Shown piece after piece: positions 52,560-61,655 of a stretch of DNA of 64,000 bases (position 1 is its first letter; each line of letters starts with the position of its first letter). The stretch lies in the NCBI GenBank assembly GCA_964642175.1, contig CAZXOK010000005.1, positions 156,742-220,741 on the forward strand, written 5' to 3'. The translations under genes were made by a program, and so were the position numbers. This stretch comes from JANQGG01 sp964642175 (GTDB lineage Bacteria; Bacteroidota; Chlorobiia; Chlorobiales; Chloroherpetonaceae). The notes beneath the pieces are model-generated. The model made no database searches and was not told the DNA's origin. It saw nothing but the letters and a program-made list of their open reading frames with translations.

Positions 52560-55019
52560 TTATTGTACAGAAAACCTGATCATGACCTCGCCCGGCTCAT
52601 CCTTCGTGGATGTTTGGGCAAAACGCAAGCGTTTAAGTTTGGATTTCAGGCAATTGAGAACCCTGGATTCCTTTATTGTGGCATCCAAAACTTTAACACC
52701 TATAATCCTGCCGGCCTGGTTTAATTCTAATTTCACCCGAACATAGCCCTTTAGCTCGGTTGCTTTGCTTGAAACGCTAAAGCATTGTCTCAGAGAACTT
52801 AATTGTTGTTTCAGGACTTTTTTAAACATAGCCGGCTTTTCAGTCCCTTTTAATACAACCACAGAATCAAGCACAAGCCTGGGCAATGCTTTTTCTGCTT
52901 TTGTTACCGGGCTTTGTTTTACTTCTTCAGGTGCTACACCAATGCCAAGCATATCGCCACTGCCTTTTCCATACCCGCCTGAGAGTCCACCGATCATGGA
53001 TTTATTCATGGTACCGCTTGTTGAGGACATCGCACGCCTCGGGTCACCAACCGCATAGTTCGAGACACCTTCTGGCAGAGGCAAAGGTTGTTTTACCGTA
53101 ACAGATGTATCGGAAGTGTTTCTCACTTCAGAATCGATGGCCACAAACGAAGTGTAGTTGGTCAGAAGATTGTATTTCAAGCCCAACTCTGTGATCTCTT
53201 TTTTGTGCTCATCGGTATGTAACACCTTGTTAAAATCACTGAGCATGGCAATTTTATGTCGGGCCCATAGGTAACGTAAAGCTGCATTGTTCTGATCGGG
53301 TTTAGTGTTCTTAACATCCAGAACTTTTTTAAACTGTTTTTCTCCGGATAGACCTGATAAGACCATCTGGCCTCTTGGCTCGCCTTTCCACTTGCCATAA
53401 AGCAGAATCGGTCGGTTTGCAAAGACATCCGGCAGGCTTAAGGGCTCAACATCGAAGACCTTGAATCCATTATACCTGGTTTCGATCTGTGTCAGTACCG
53501 GGTATTGGATCAGGTTTCTGAATTTTTCGGCTTTAGCCTCAATGTCCTCTTTCTCGCGCAAGGTAATCACAAGCGGCTCACCAGAACCGGCTCTGGCCAT
53601 ACCTTCAATCAGGTATCTGTTTACACTGGAACCGATACCCACCGAAAACAAGTTGGCTTCGTTGAGATTTTGGCGAATTACATCAAAGGTTTCTTTTTCA
53701 AAGCTGACATACCCATCGGTGATCACCACAATGCTTCGAGACCCCTTCTCTGCTTTCGGGAGTGCCATGGCACGCTTCAGGGCTCGCACAAGCTGTGTCC
53801 CCCCTCCGCCTCGTGCATTGGAAACAAAATCCAGTCCTTTTTGAATATTTTCCCTGGTGGCTGTTATTGGTTGTTCGGAAAAGACCTTAGAACCGCCAGA
53901 GAACATTAAAATATTGAACGTTTCGGTTGGACGAAGCTTACTGAGTAAAGAGCTCATCATGGATTTTGAAACATCCAATGGTTGGCCGCGCATTGAGCCC
54001 GAGATATCTATCACATACAAATACTCACGATTGGGGATCATGGATTGGGTAATGCGACCTGGTGGCTGAACCATAGCCAGGAAGAAATTTTCCTCTTTAC
54101 CCTCGTAGAGCATCAGGCCTGATTCAATTTTATTGCCGGACAGGCGATACCGCAGAATGTAGTCGCGATTGCCGCCATTGGTTTCAGATTTATCCAGGGT
54201 AATGGTGGCATCACGCTTGCCGTCGTAGTTTATGGAGGTTTTGTGCGAGAGACAAGCCACATCCTGTAGAGGCACGCCGCTGTTAATATCTACAGATATA
54301 TCGAAGGCGGTCTGCGATTTTTCACCTTCTTTTAAATACGGATTAGCCACCCATTTATTATCTTTAGCCTCAGACGCTTTTTGGTTGGAGTACCTTGGAC
54401 CCACAACAGTTGGATACACAAATTCATAGATGGCTTCGGTTGGCACCAGTAACTCGGTGTATTTCATTTCTACCACAATACTATCACCGGGCATAATATT
54501 CGCTACATTCATCTGGAATACATTCGGCCGCTGCTGCTCGAGCAGCGAAGCGGTTTTACCCTCCGATTTGGCCTGTTCGTAGGCCTTTCGGGCAGCCTCA
54601 CGCTCCTTTATCCTGGCCTGGATCGTGCGCTCACCGATGGTCATTTTCATCGCATATACCGCCGCACGCGTGGAAGCCGGAAACACGTACAAGGCTTCGA
54701 TAGGCGACCGGCCGGAATTTTTATAGACCTGATGCACCACAACATCTGCGATCACACCCGCAATAGATACCCGGGCTGAGGTTGAAAGCAAGGGCAGTTG
54801 ATCCACATCCGGATCCTCGCTTTTCACAAAGAAATAGGGTGAAAGGGTTTGATCGTCCTTGTTTTGGATATTCAACGAGGTATCACTCAGTGATGGAACG
54901 GTTTTCAGCAAGGGATCATCGGGGTTGGTAAGGGGATCTGAATCGGGTGAGAGGGCAAAACCTTTTGGGAGGTTGAACACGAAAACCAAAAGGGTGAGGA
55001 AAAAGAAAGATCTTTTCAT
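52560..55019 (-). CDS. VIT and VWA domain protein with AgmX/TonB-like C-terminal domain
   Basis: About 819 residues from the ATG at 55019 (a second ATG three codons upstream is possible). Signal peptide (about 1-22). VIT domain about 75-205 ('VVVHQVYKNSGRSPIEALYVFPASTRAAVYAM'), VWA domain about 330-500 with the metal site D-I-S-G-S-M, then a linker. The last about 105 residues, with the two cysteines of 'LRQCFSVSS' and 'VLNCLKSKL', resemble the AgmX/PglI C-terminal domain, a TonB-like fold. It probably acts in the periplasm or at the outer membrane, tying metal-dependent adhesion to an envelope machine. Function not known. Confidence 0.85.
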   Translation of the reverse strand: MKRSFFFLTLLVFVFNLPKGFALSPDSDPLTNPDDPLLKTVPSLSDTSLNIQNKDDQTLSPYFFVKSEDPDVDQLPLLSTSARVSIAGVIADVVVHQVYKNSGRSPIEALYVFPASTRAAVYAMKMTIGERTIQARIKEREAARKAYEQAKSEGKTASLLEQQRPNVFQMNVANIMPGDSIVVEMKYTELLVPTEAIYEFVYPTVVGPRYSNQKASEAKDNKWVANPYLKEGEKSQTAFDISVDINSGVPLQDVACLSHKTSINYDGKRDATITLDKSETNGGNRDYILRYRLSGNKIESGLMLYEGKEENFFLAMVQPPGRITQSMIPNREYLYVIDISGSMRGQPLDVSKSMMSSLLSKLRPTETFNILMFSGGSKVFSEQPITATRENIQKGLDFVSNARGGGGTQLVRALKRAMALPKAEKGSRSIVVITDGYVSFEKETFDVIRQNLNEANLFSVGIGSSVNRYLIEGMARAGSGEPLVITLREKEDIEAKAEKFRNLIQYPVLTQIETRYNGFKVFDVEPLSLPDVFANRPILLYGKWKGEPRGQMVLSGLSGEKQFKKVLDVKNTKPDQNNAALRYLWARHKIAMLSDFNKVLHTDEHKKEITELGLKYNLLTNYTSFVAIDSEVRNTSDTSVTVKQPLPLPEGVSNYAVGDPRRAMSSTSGTMNKSMIGGLSGGYGKGSGDMLGIGVAPEEVKQSPVTKAEKALPRLVLDSVVVLKGTEKPAMFKKVLKQQLSSLRQCFSVSSKATELKGYVRVKLELNQAGRIIGVKVLDATIKESRVLNCLKSKLKRLRFAQTSTKDEPGEVMIRFSVQ

Positions 55020-55220
55020 AACATGCATGGGTTGCTGGTTTAATTTAAAAAGGTTAAATCCGGGTGAGTTTAGGAAACACGCTGATTTAATTTTATAATT
55101 GTGGAGCTGCTATATGGTGGTTAACGCTTTGTTTATAAGCGGGCTTCGAAGAAAAGTTTCGCTTAGGTACAAATCCGGAACCACTAATTTATAAACTTAT
55201 GAGTTCTGTATTGGCTAGCC

Positions 55221-56255
55221 ATGCCTGAGAAACCTAACACATCCGAAATTTTACTAGACGTTAAAGGGCTACAAAAGTGGTTTGCGATCAAAAAAGGTTT
55301 TTTTTCAAAAACCGTCGGCCATGTAAAAGCCGTTGATGATGTCTCTTTCCAGATCAAGAAAAGCGAGACGCTGGGTCTTGTTGGCGAATCCGGCTGCGGT
55401 AAAACCACTACCGGGCGCGCCATTTTGCGCCTGATTGAACCCACCGGTGGCCAGATCACCTATAACGGTGAGAATATCCTCAGTTTCGATAAGCAGCACA
55501 TGCGACAGATGCGCAAAGAGCTCCAGATCATCTTTCAGGATCCCTACAGCTCTCTGAATCCAAGGCTTACCGTTGGGCAAATGCTATCCGAAGTTTTATC
55601 GGTACATGGTATTGCCAGAGGAGAAAAGGCCGAAGCTCGCATCAAAGAGCTGCTGGAAATTGTTGGTCTTCAAAAATCATTCACCAATCGTTACCCACAT
55701 GAGTTTTCCGGTGGTCAGCGTCAGCGTTTGGGAATTGCCCGGGCTCTGGCCGTAGACCCCGCATTTATTGTTTGCGATGAACCTGTTTCGGCACTGGATG
55801 TGTCTATTCAATCCCAAATCATAAATCTTCTGCAGGATCTCCAGGATGAGTTTGGCATCACCTACCTCTTTATTGCTCACGACTTATCGGTGGTCGAGCA
55901 TATCTCAGACCGGGTTGCGGTGATGTATTTGGGAAAAATTGTGGAAATTGCCTCAGCCATAGATCTCTATAAAGATCCTAAACATCCTTACACCAAAGCC
56001 TTACTTTCTGCCGTGCCGGTTCCTGATCCTAATTTCAAGGCAAACCGAATTGTGCTTACCGGGGATGTGCCCAGTCCGGTAAATGTCCCCAGCGGATGTT
56101 ATTTTCATCCCAGGTGCCCTGAAGCCAAACCCGAGTGCAAATCCATAACGCCTGTTCTGGCCCCTCTGGATGATAATCCGGCCCACGAGGTGAGTTGTAT
56201 TTTGTACCCAGGCAGCATGCCCAAAACTGTCTCTCTGCATGAAGAAACCGCCTAA
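55221..56255 (+). CDS. Oligopeptide/dipeptide ABC transporter ATP-binding protein, OppF/DppF type
   Basis: A 344-residue ATPase: Walker A 'GESGCGKTT' (about 53-61), signature 'FSGGQRQRLGIARAL', Walker B 'FIVCDEP', H-loop in 'LFIAHDLSVVE', and a C-terminal oligopeptide domain with the cysteine pattern 'PSGCYFHPRCPEAKPEC' typical of OppD/OppF. No permease or second ATPase is adjacent. Another single Opp part, an OppC-like permease, lies at 20774. sppA follows 11 bases later, so both are co-transcribed. Confidence 0.94.
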   Translation: MPEKPNTSEILLDVKGLQKWFAIKKGFFSKTVGHVKAVDDVSFQIKKSETLGLVGESGCGKTTTGRAILRLIEPTGGQITYNGENILSFDKQHMRQMRKELQIIFQDPYSSLNPRLTVGQMLSEVLSVHGIARGEKAEARIKELLEIVGLQKSFTNRYPHEFSGGQRQRLGIARALAVDPAFIVCDEPVSALDVSIQSQIINLLQDLQDEFGITYLFIAHDLSVVEHISDRVAVMYLGKIVEIASAIDLYKDPKHPYTKALLSAVPVPDPNFKANRIVLTGDVPSPVNVPSGCYFHPRCPEAKPECKSITPVLAPLDDNPAHEVSCILYPGSMPKTVSLHEETA

Positions 56256-56266
56256 CTTCATTTAAT

Positions 56267-58078
56267 ATGCCAAAGCCTAAATCGAAACAAAACTTCTGGA
56301 AGATATTCCTGACCCTTGTGGTCCTTGTTGTGATCGTGATCGGTCTGGGGATTTACAAAGCCTCAACACCCGATGTGAGCATTTCTGATAAAAGCATTTT
56401 AAAGCTGAACCTCTCGGGGCCTCTGCCCGAAGCCGACATGAGCCAAAGTTTTGGCAGTTATTTTTCACCAGGCCCGCTTTCTCTTCAAAGCCTCAGACAC
56501 ACTTTGGTTCAGGCCCGAACCGATGAACGCATCCAGGGTGTCCTGTTGAATATTGGCCCATTAATGGAGGGATTTGGCAAACTCCAGGAACTGCGTTCCG
56601 AGCTTGTAGCTTTCAGAAAATCGGGTAAACCTCTCTGGGCCCATATCAGTTACGCCGGAGATAAAGAATATTATCTGGCCAGTGCTGCATCCAGAATTTA
56701 CCTTGAACCTTATTCGGCTTTGTTTTTGGATGGGTTGAAAGCCGAACTACTCTATTTGAAAGAACCGCTTGAAAAACTTGGCATACAGTTTCAGGCCTCG
56801 ACACAAGGTAAGTACAAAAGCGCAATTGAAACCTTTGTAAATGAAGAGCCAAGCCGGTTCGATCTCGAGCAGCGCAATGCTTTACTGGACGATCTGTTTT
56901 CAGAATATGTGGCCTCTGTTAGCCGGTCGAGAGAACTTACTAAAGATCAATACACAACCATACTCAATTCGGAGCTGTTGATTGGTGATGATAGAGCCCT
57001 TGAGCTGGGTTTAATTGATAGCATTGCGTATTTGAACGATCTTACAAAAAAGCTGAAACGCACCTACGCCGGCCCGGATGAAGAAGAACAAATATTTATT
57101 ACGCCACAGGCCTATCAACAGGCACAGCAAAAAGGTTTTGGAATTTCAGACGACAATGAAATTGCCCTGATCACTATTCAGGGTAACCTGATTGATGCCG
57201 AGAGAGACTTCAGAGATCAGGATGGATTCAGTACCAACCAGGTTATTGCAGGCATTGAACGCGCCGCTAAGAACGAGCAGGTGAAGGCCATTGTGCTTCG
57301 AATTGATAGCCCGGGCGGATCGGGCATTGCTTCCGATAAGATCCTCAATGCCCTGGATTCTGCCAAGCAAAAAAAGCCAATAGTAGCTTCTATGTCGGGT
57401 GTGGCTGCTTCGGGTGGGTACTGGGTAGCCATGAACGCCAACAGGATTATTGCCAACCCACTCACCGTAACCGGTTCTATCGGGTTTTTTTCCCTGAGGC
57501 CCTATTTGAAAAAGCTTAAAGAGAACATTGGCCTGAATCGTGTGGTCTTGAAACGCGGCCGATTTTCGGATGAATTTAATTCGTTTGATAAGCTCTCGCC
57601 CGAAGCTGATAAAAAATTCAATGCTTACCTTGGCAATTTTTACCGGGTCTTTAAAGAAAAAGTGGCTTTCCATCGTCAAATGCCTATCGATTCGGTTGAA
57701 CAAATAGCCCAGGGCCGTGTATGGACCGGGATGCGGGCAACACAGATTGGACTGGTTGATGAACTTGGAGGGTTGAGTAAAGCACTCGAGATAGCTAAAG
57801 AGCTATCTGATATTGCACCGGAAGACACGTTTAAAGTGGTCTCATATCCCAAAAAGAGAAGCTTCTTTGAGCAGCTTAGAAGCGGAGAGTTTTTTAACCA
57901 GGCTTTGAATTGGCCGCTTAAAGCTATTGGCGGATTTATGGCTCAATCGGAACTGAACCTGATAAAGTCACCATATTTCAATACTCAGGAGCAGATTGAG
58001 CAATCCAGGGGCGTGCTTGAGGAAGCCTTGCTTTTGAAACCCATAACCTGGCACCCATACTATTACCAGGTTCATTGA
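56267..58078 (+). CDS. sppA: Signal peptide peptidase SppA, 67K type
   Basis: A 603-residue membrane-anchored peptidase (hydrophobic helix about 12-28) with tandem ClpP-like halves. The catalytic lysine is in Q-G-K-Y-K-S-A-I-E (about residues 181-189) of the N-half and the serine in S-G-V-A-A-S-G-G-Y-W (about 377-386) of the C-half, the K/S dyad split across halves as in E. coli SppA. It degrades cleaved signal peptides in the inner membrane. Length is normal. It is convergent with pyrD, stops 4 bases apart. Confidence 0.95.
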   Translation: MPKPKSKQNFWKIFLTLVVLVVIVIGLGIYKASTPDVSISDKSILKLNLSGPLPEADMSQSFGSYFSPGPLSLQSLRHTLVQARTDERIQGVLLNIGPLMEGFGKLQELRSELVAFRKSGKPLWAHISYAGDKEYYLASAASRIYLEPYSALFLDGLKAELLYLKEPLEKLGIQFQASTQGKYKSAIETFVNEEPSRFDLEQRNALLDDLFSEYVASVSRSRELTKDQYTTILNSELLIGDDRALELGLIDSIAYLNDLTKKLKRTYAGPDEEEQIFITPQAYQQAQQKGFGISDDNEIALITIQGNLIDAERDFRDQDGFSTNQVIAGIERAAKNEQVKAIVLRIDSPGGSGIASDKILNALDSAKQKKPIVASMSGVAASGGYWVAMNANRIIANPLTVTGSIGFFSLRPYLKKLKENIGLNRVVLKRGRFSDEFNSFDKLSPEADKKFNAYLGNFYRVFKEKVAFHRQMPIDSVEQIAQGRVWTGMRATQIGLVDELGGLSKALEIAKELSDIAPEDTFKVVSYPKKRSFFEQLRSGEFFNQALNWPLKAIGGFMAQSELNLIKSPYFNTQEQIEQSRGVLEEALLLKPITWHPYYYQVH

Positions 58079-58082
58079 TGGC

Positions 58083-59000
58083 TTAGACATTTAAACTGCC
58101 TACCATGTCTTTAAAACCAGGGTGGGCAGGATCATTAAAGTACGTTTGCAAAGACCTGGCAATGGTTGAGCCGATATTGGGCTGAACAAAATTCATGGTG
58201 CCGATTTGCACGGCCTTCGAGCCAACCACCAAAAACTCAAGGGCATCTTCGTAACTGGAAATACCACCCATACCCACAATAGGTATCTTTACCGATTGAA
58301 AGCATTCCCAGACCTTGGCCAGTGCAATGGGTTTTATGGCCGGGCCCGACAAACCGCCGGTAATATTTTTTAGAACAGGTTTTTGGGATTTATAATCCAC
58401 TGCCATGCCCACCACCGTATTGATAAGCGATACCGAATCGGCTCCACCTTCTTCGGCAGCTTTGGCTATAACACCGATCGATGTAACATTCGGGGTTAAT
58501 TTGATCATAACATGGCGTGAGGTAACTTTGCGGATAGCCTCGGTCATTTCTTGTGTGGCCGATGAGCTCACCCCAAAAATAATGCACTCGCCCTTCACAT
58601 TCGGACACGAAAGATTGATCTCATAGCCGTCGATGCCTTCAACATCATCCAGACGGCGAACCACTTCAACATAATCTTCAACCGATTTTCCGACAATATT
58701 AACGATGATCTTAACACCCATGGTCCGTAAAACCGGCATTTTCTCCTTAATAAACCTATCGATACCAACATTAGCCAGACCAATGGCATTAAGCACCCCG
58801 GCTGAGGTTTCAACCATGCGAGAAGGCAGATTTCCTTCACGAACTTCCAGCGAAATGGCTTTGGTTACAATACCCCCAATGCCATCAAGGGCACCCAATT
58901 GATGCAATTCTTCACCGTACGATACGGTTCCTGATGCCAGTAAAACCGGATTACTAAGCGTTAATCCCCGGCCCAGCGAAATATTAAACAACTCCGACAT
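58083..59000 (-). CDS. pyrD: Dihydroorotate dehydrogenase, class 1B catalytic subunit
   Basis: A 305-residue FMN enzyme: 'NPVLLASGTVSYGEELHQL' start, the catalytic Cys in 'YEINLSCPNVKGECIIFG' (about 127-144), 'MIKLTPNV', 'NTVVGMAVD' and 'GMGGISSYEDALEFLVVGSKAVQIGT'. Class 1B enzymes normally pair with the PyrK electron-transfer subunit, which is not in the window. It makes orotate in pyrimidine synthesis. It is the last gene of the nurA/TPR/HAS-barrel operon, with a 20-base gap. Confidence 0.95.
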   Translation of the reverse strand: MSELFNISLGRGLTLSNPVLLASGTVSYGEELHQLGALDGIGGIVTKAISLEVREGNLPSRMVETSAGVLNAIGLANVGIDRFIKEKMPVLRTMGVKIIVNIVGKSVEDYVEVVRRLDDVEGIDGYEINLSCPNVKGECIIFGVSSSATQEMTEAIRKVTSRHVMIKLTPNVTSIGVIAKAAEEGGADSVSLINTVVGMAVDYKSQKPVLKNITGGLSGPAIKPIALAKVWECFQSVKIPIVGMGGISSYEDALEFLVVGSKAVQIGTMNFVQPNIGSTIARSLQTYFNDPAHPGFKDMVGSLNV

Positions 59001-59020
59001 AACCTTTAAATTTCATTAAA

Positions 59021-59608
59021 CTAAATGCGCTCAAGCAACGACTCCAGGCGGCGATGGTCATCACTGAAAAAATAAGACAGCTCTTTGCCAATTTTCACCA
59101 GGCTGTCTTTTTTCAAGTACGTTTTGTATTGTCTAAGAAAGGCTACAATCAGCTCATCGGTGTGCGGGTTTTTGGCATTGATGATCAATCGAATAAACTG
59201 CGGCGATGACTCAAAAAACTGCTGCTGTTCCAGGGTAGTGGTTTCATACACAAAATCGTGCAGCCTGGGTGGTTGTAACGGCAATCCCTGCACAAAGCTA
59301 TTATTCGTGTTATAACCAACATGGATGGTATGAACAATGGTTTGTATCAGTTCAAAAACCTGGGGCATTTCTTTTTGAAGTTCCTCCCGGCTTTTTCCAA
59401 GCGGGGTCACCAGCCTCGAAGAATCCAGTGCAGCATGTTCAATAAACGAGACAATACCAAACACCTCTTGCTCCTGGGTAGTCCTTATCTTGATAAGCTG
59501 CCCCAAACATACTTCAATGTCTTCCATTGGATCCTGTTTAGTACCAACCGCCTGTGAGGCGGAGGTGTTGGAGGCAATCACTTCCCCGATATTTTCGCCA
59601 ACAACCAT
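59021..59608 (-). CDS. HAS-barrel domain protein (HerA-like barrel, no ATPase)
   Basis: A 195-residue protein. The start 'GENIGEVIASNTSAS', then 'EVCLGQLIKIRTTQEQEVFGIVSFIEH' (about 30-58), match the small beta-barrel found at the N-terminus of HerA helicases and ATP synthases. The second half (L-P-L-Q-P-P-R-L-H-D-F-V-Y-E and 'DELIVAFLRQYKTYLKK') looks like the region seen in stand-alone HAS-barrel proteins. There is no Walker motif, so the ATPase would have to be another gene. In the same operon lies a nurA gene, the usual HerA partner. Role: possibly an adaptor or DNA-end-processing component. Inference. Confidence 0.62.
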   Translation of the reverse strand: MVVGENIGEVIASNTSASQAVGTKQDPMEDIEVCLGQLIKIRTTQEQEVFGIVSFIEHAALDSSRLVTPLGKSREELQKEMPQVFELIQTIVHTIHVGYNTNNSFVQGLPLQPPRLHDFVYETTTLEQQQFFESSPQFIRLIINAKNPHTDELIVAFLRQYKTYLKKDSLVKIGKELSYFFSDDHRRLESLLERI

Positions 59609-59616
59609 GTGATTCT

Positions 59617-61629
59617 TTATCTTCGGCTGATACGTGGATTAGAGCGAAGTAAGCTTTGAATGGCTGTTTCAACATGATCAATGTAATTGTTCATGAAGCT
59701 TTCTTCTCTGAACTGGATATTGCCATCTTTAACAATAACCGTTGTTGGCAGGTAGGCCACCTTATACTCACGAATCATGCTATCGGTACCCCTGGCAAAG
59801 GGAAAACTGTATGCATATTCCCGGGCATTTTCAACTATTGGTGCCAGATCGTTATCTGTGGTGATAGCATAGAAATTCACCCCTCTGGCCCGATATTTTG
59901 CGTAAAGCAACTGAAGTTTGCTAAAAAACATTTTACTGACTTCCGAGTGCGACGACCAAAAATAATACACATTAATACTGCCATCGGTTGCATTAGCAAA
60001 AACCTGCTCACCTGCAACTGTCGTTAAAGACATATTTGGTGCAGGTTTGCTCAATGAGGCCTTTACATTTTTCAACTTAGATTCGAATCCTTTTGTTGAT
60101 TTTAAACTCCCCAGTGTAGATTTTTTAAACTCATTCTTCACCCAGGTCACTTTTTGTGGATCGTATTTTAAAGCAATAGACTCCAGCGCATAGTCTAAAG
60201 CCGCTTTTGGATTTGCTGTCTTTTGGCTTTGTGCCAGGGCAAATAATATCTCGGGTTGTTTTGAAAAACTTAGCGACTGGGCCTGGTAGAGATTATCCAA
60301 AGCACCCAGGCGATCGCCAATTGTCAAATAAGATTGTCCAATGGCATAATAGGCTCGCCCGGTTAAATCGTCTTTGATCAAATTCAGTGCGTCTTTCTGA
60401 TCGGGCATTTCACGCTCAACATTCGAGGTATTAAACGATACATTGCCGACATCCAGATTTTGGATCAGTTTATTTGCAATATCGATAGCCAGCCCTGAGT
60501 ATTCCTGCGAAGTTGCAAATCGTTCAGCAAAACCGGCAAGTGTAATGGCATCGTAGACCACCCGGTCGTAGTCGATACGTAAAATATCCTGAACATACGG
60601 CAAAGCTTTTTTCAGGTTGATTTTGGCATAGTAGTCGAACAAATGCCTTACAGCATAGGTATTAACTTTTGAAGTTCTGAGTGATGATAGCCTTTGATTG
60701 AGAATATTCTGGGCAAAAATTGCCGAACGCTCCCGGTAGGCATTTGGATTGGATATGTATTTTAACAGCAAGGCCAGGTTCATTTGAACGGTCAGCTCGC
60801 TGGAAGGGTATTTTTCGGTCATGGTCATCAGGGCCATTTCCCGAAGCTCTTCATCGGGCTCAACCAGAAACCTGTTGTAAAGATTTAGCTTGTGTAAATA
60901 TGTATCAGGAATTTCCCGAACCACCTCATAAGCTTTACGTCGGTCACCAATAGCATGAATATAGGTGAGTGAAATAGCCTGAAGCAGGTCTGAATTATCT
61001 CTGCGATTTCGGCGTACCCTGGCTATCTGATTCTCCAGTTCAGCCAGCGCTTCCTGAGTTTTTCCACCCTTTTCATACATGAGTGTCCAGTAAAGAATAT
61101 AAGCATCGAAATGATTAGGATAGCGCTTAAGTTCTTGCTTTATGTGATACATTATGGTATCGGTCGGGGCACCGTTTCGATGCATGGCTACAGCAAGCCG
61201 GTAATGAGAAGTTGGAACAGGGACTTTTTGCTTATTAAGCACCAGATAGTTTTTTGAATAATTCTTGCGCCAATCCGACCTGTTTAAAATGCTGTAAGAA
61301 AGCACCTGTGCATCAGCCGGAACCACCACCTGACCCAACCAGTATTGATCTTTGTAATTTTTCAGTGTAAGTGTTTTATAGAACGACTCATCATTTTCAA
61401 AGAACTGTGGTTCCCAAAAGTTAAAAACAAGTTTGGCTTTGGGTGGCTCTTGTTTGTTCATTAATGAATCAGTGGGGAAATACACAATATTGAACGTGTC
61501 ATTAACAGCGGTATTTTTCGAGCGGTATTCTACAACCTGACTTTCCTGAACATCCAGGGCAATACACCCACTCAAACCCATTAAAGCCAACAGAACAAGT
61601 AAAAAAGGTTTTTTGATTGAATCAAACAT
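59617..61629 (-). CDS. Lipoprotein with TPR-like region and cysteine-free thioredoxin-fold domain
   Basis: A 670-residue lipoprotein: lipobox L-S-G-C (Cys22). Residues about 130-520 are helical repeats with TPR character ('ALDNLYQAQSLSFSKQPEILFALAQSQKTANPKAALDYALES'). The last 135 residues are a redoxin/TlpA-like domain ('NVYYFWSSHSEVSKMFFSKLQLLYAKY', 'VAYLPTTVIVKDG'). Where TlpA has W-C-x-x-C, this has S-S-H-S-E-V-S, so both active cysteines are gone. It probably binds rather than oxidises or reduces. It sits between nurA and the HAS-barrel gene (gaps 26 and 8 bases). Confidence 0.85.
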   Translation of the reverse strand: MFDSIKKPFLLVLLALMGLSGCIALDVQESQVVEYRSKNTAVNDTFNIVYFPTDSLMNKQEPPKAKLVFNFWEPQFFENDESFYKTLTLKNYKDQYWLGQVVVPADAQVLSYSILNRSDWRKNYSKNYLVLNKQKVPVPTSHYRLAVAMHRNGAPTDTIMYHIKQELKRYPNHFDAYILYWTLMYEKGGKTQEALAELENQIARVRRNRRDNSDLLQAISLTYIHAIGDRRKAYEVVREIPDTYLHKLNLYNRFLVEPDEELREMALMTMTEKYPSSELTVQMNLALLLKYISNPNAYRERSAIFAQNILNQRLSSLRTSKVNTYAVRHLFDYYAKINLKKALPYVQDILRIDYDRVVYDAITLAGFAERFATSQEYSGLAIDIANKLIQNLDVGNVSFNTSNVEREMPDQKDALNLIKDDLTGRAYYAIGQSYLTIGDRLGALDNLYQAQSLSFSKQPEILFALAQSQKTANPKAALDYALESIALKYDPQKVTWVKNEFKKSTLGSLKSTKGFESKLKNVKASLSKPAPNMSLTTVAGEQVFANATDGSINVYYFWSSHSEVSKMFFSKLQLLYAKYRARGVNFYAITTDNDLAPIVENAREYAYSFPFARGTDSMIREYKVAYLPTTVIVKDGNIQFREESFMNNYIDHVETAIQSLLRSNPRISRR

Positions 61630-61655
61630 AATGAAACTGGTTTTTTAAGGCGATA

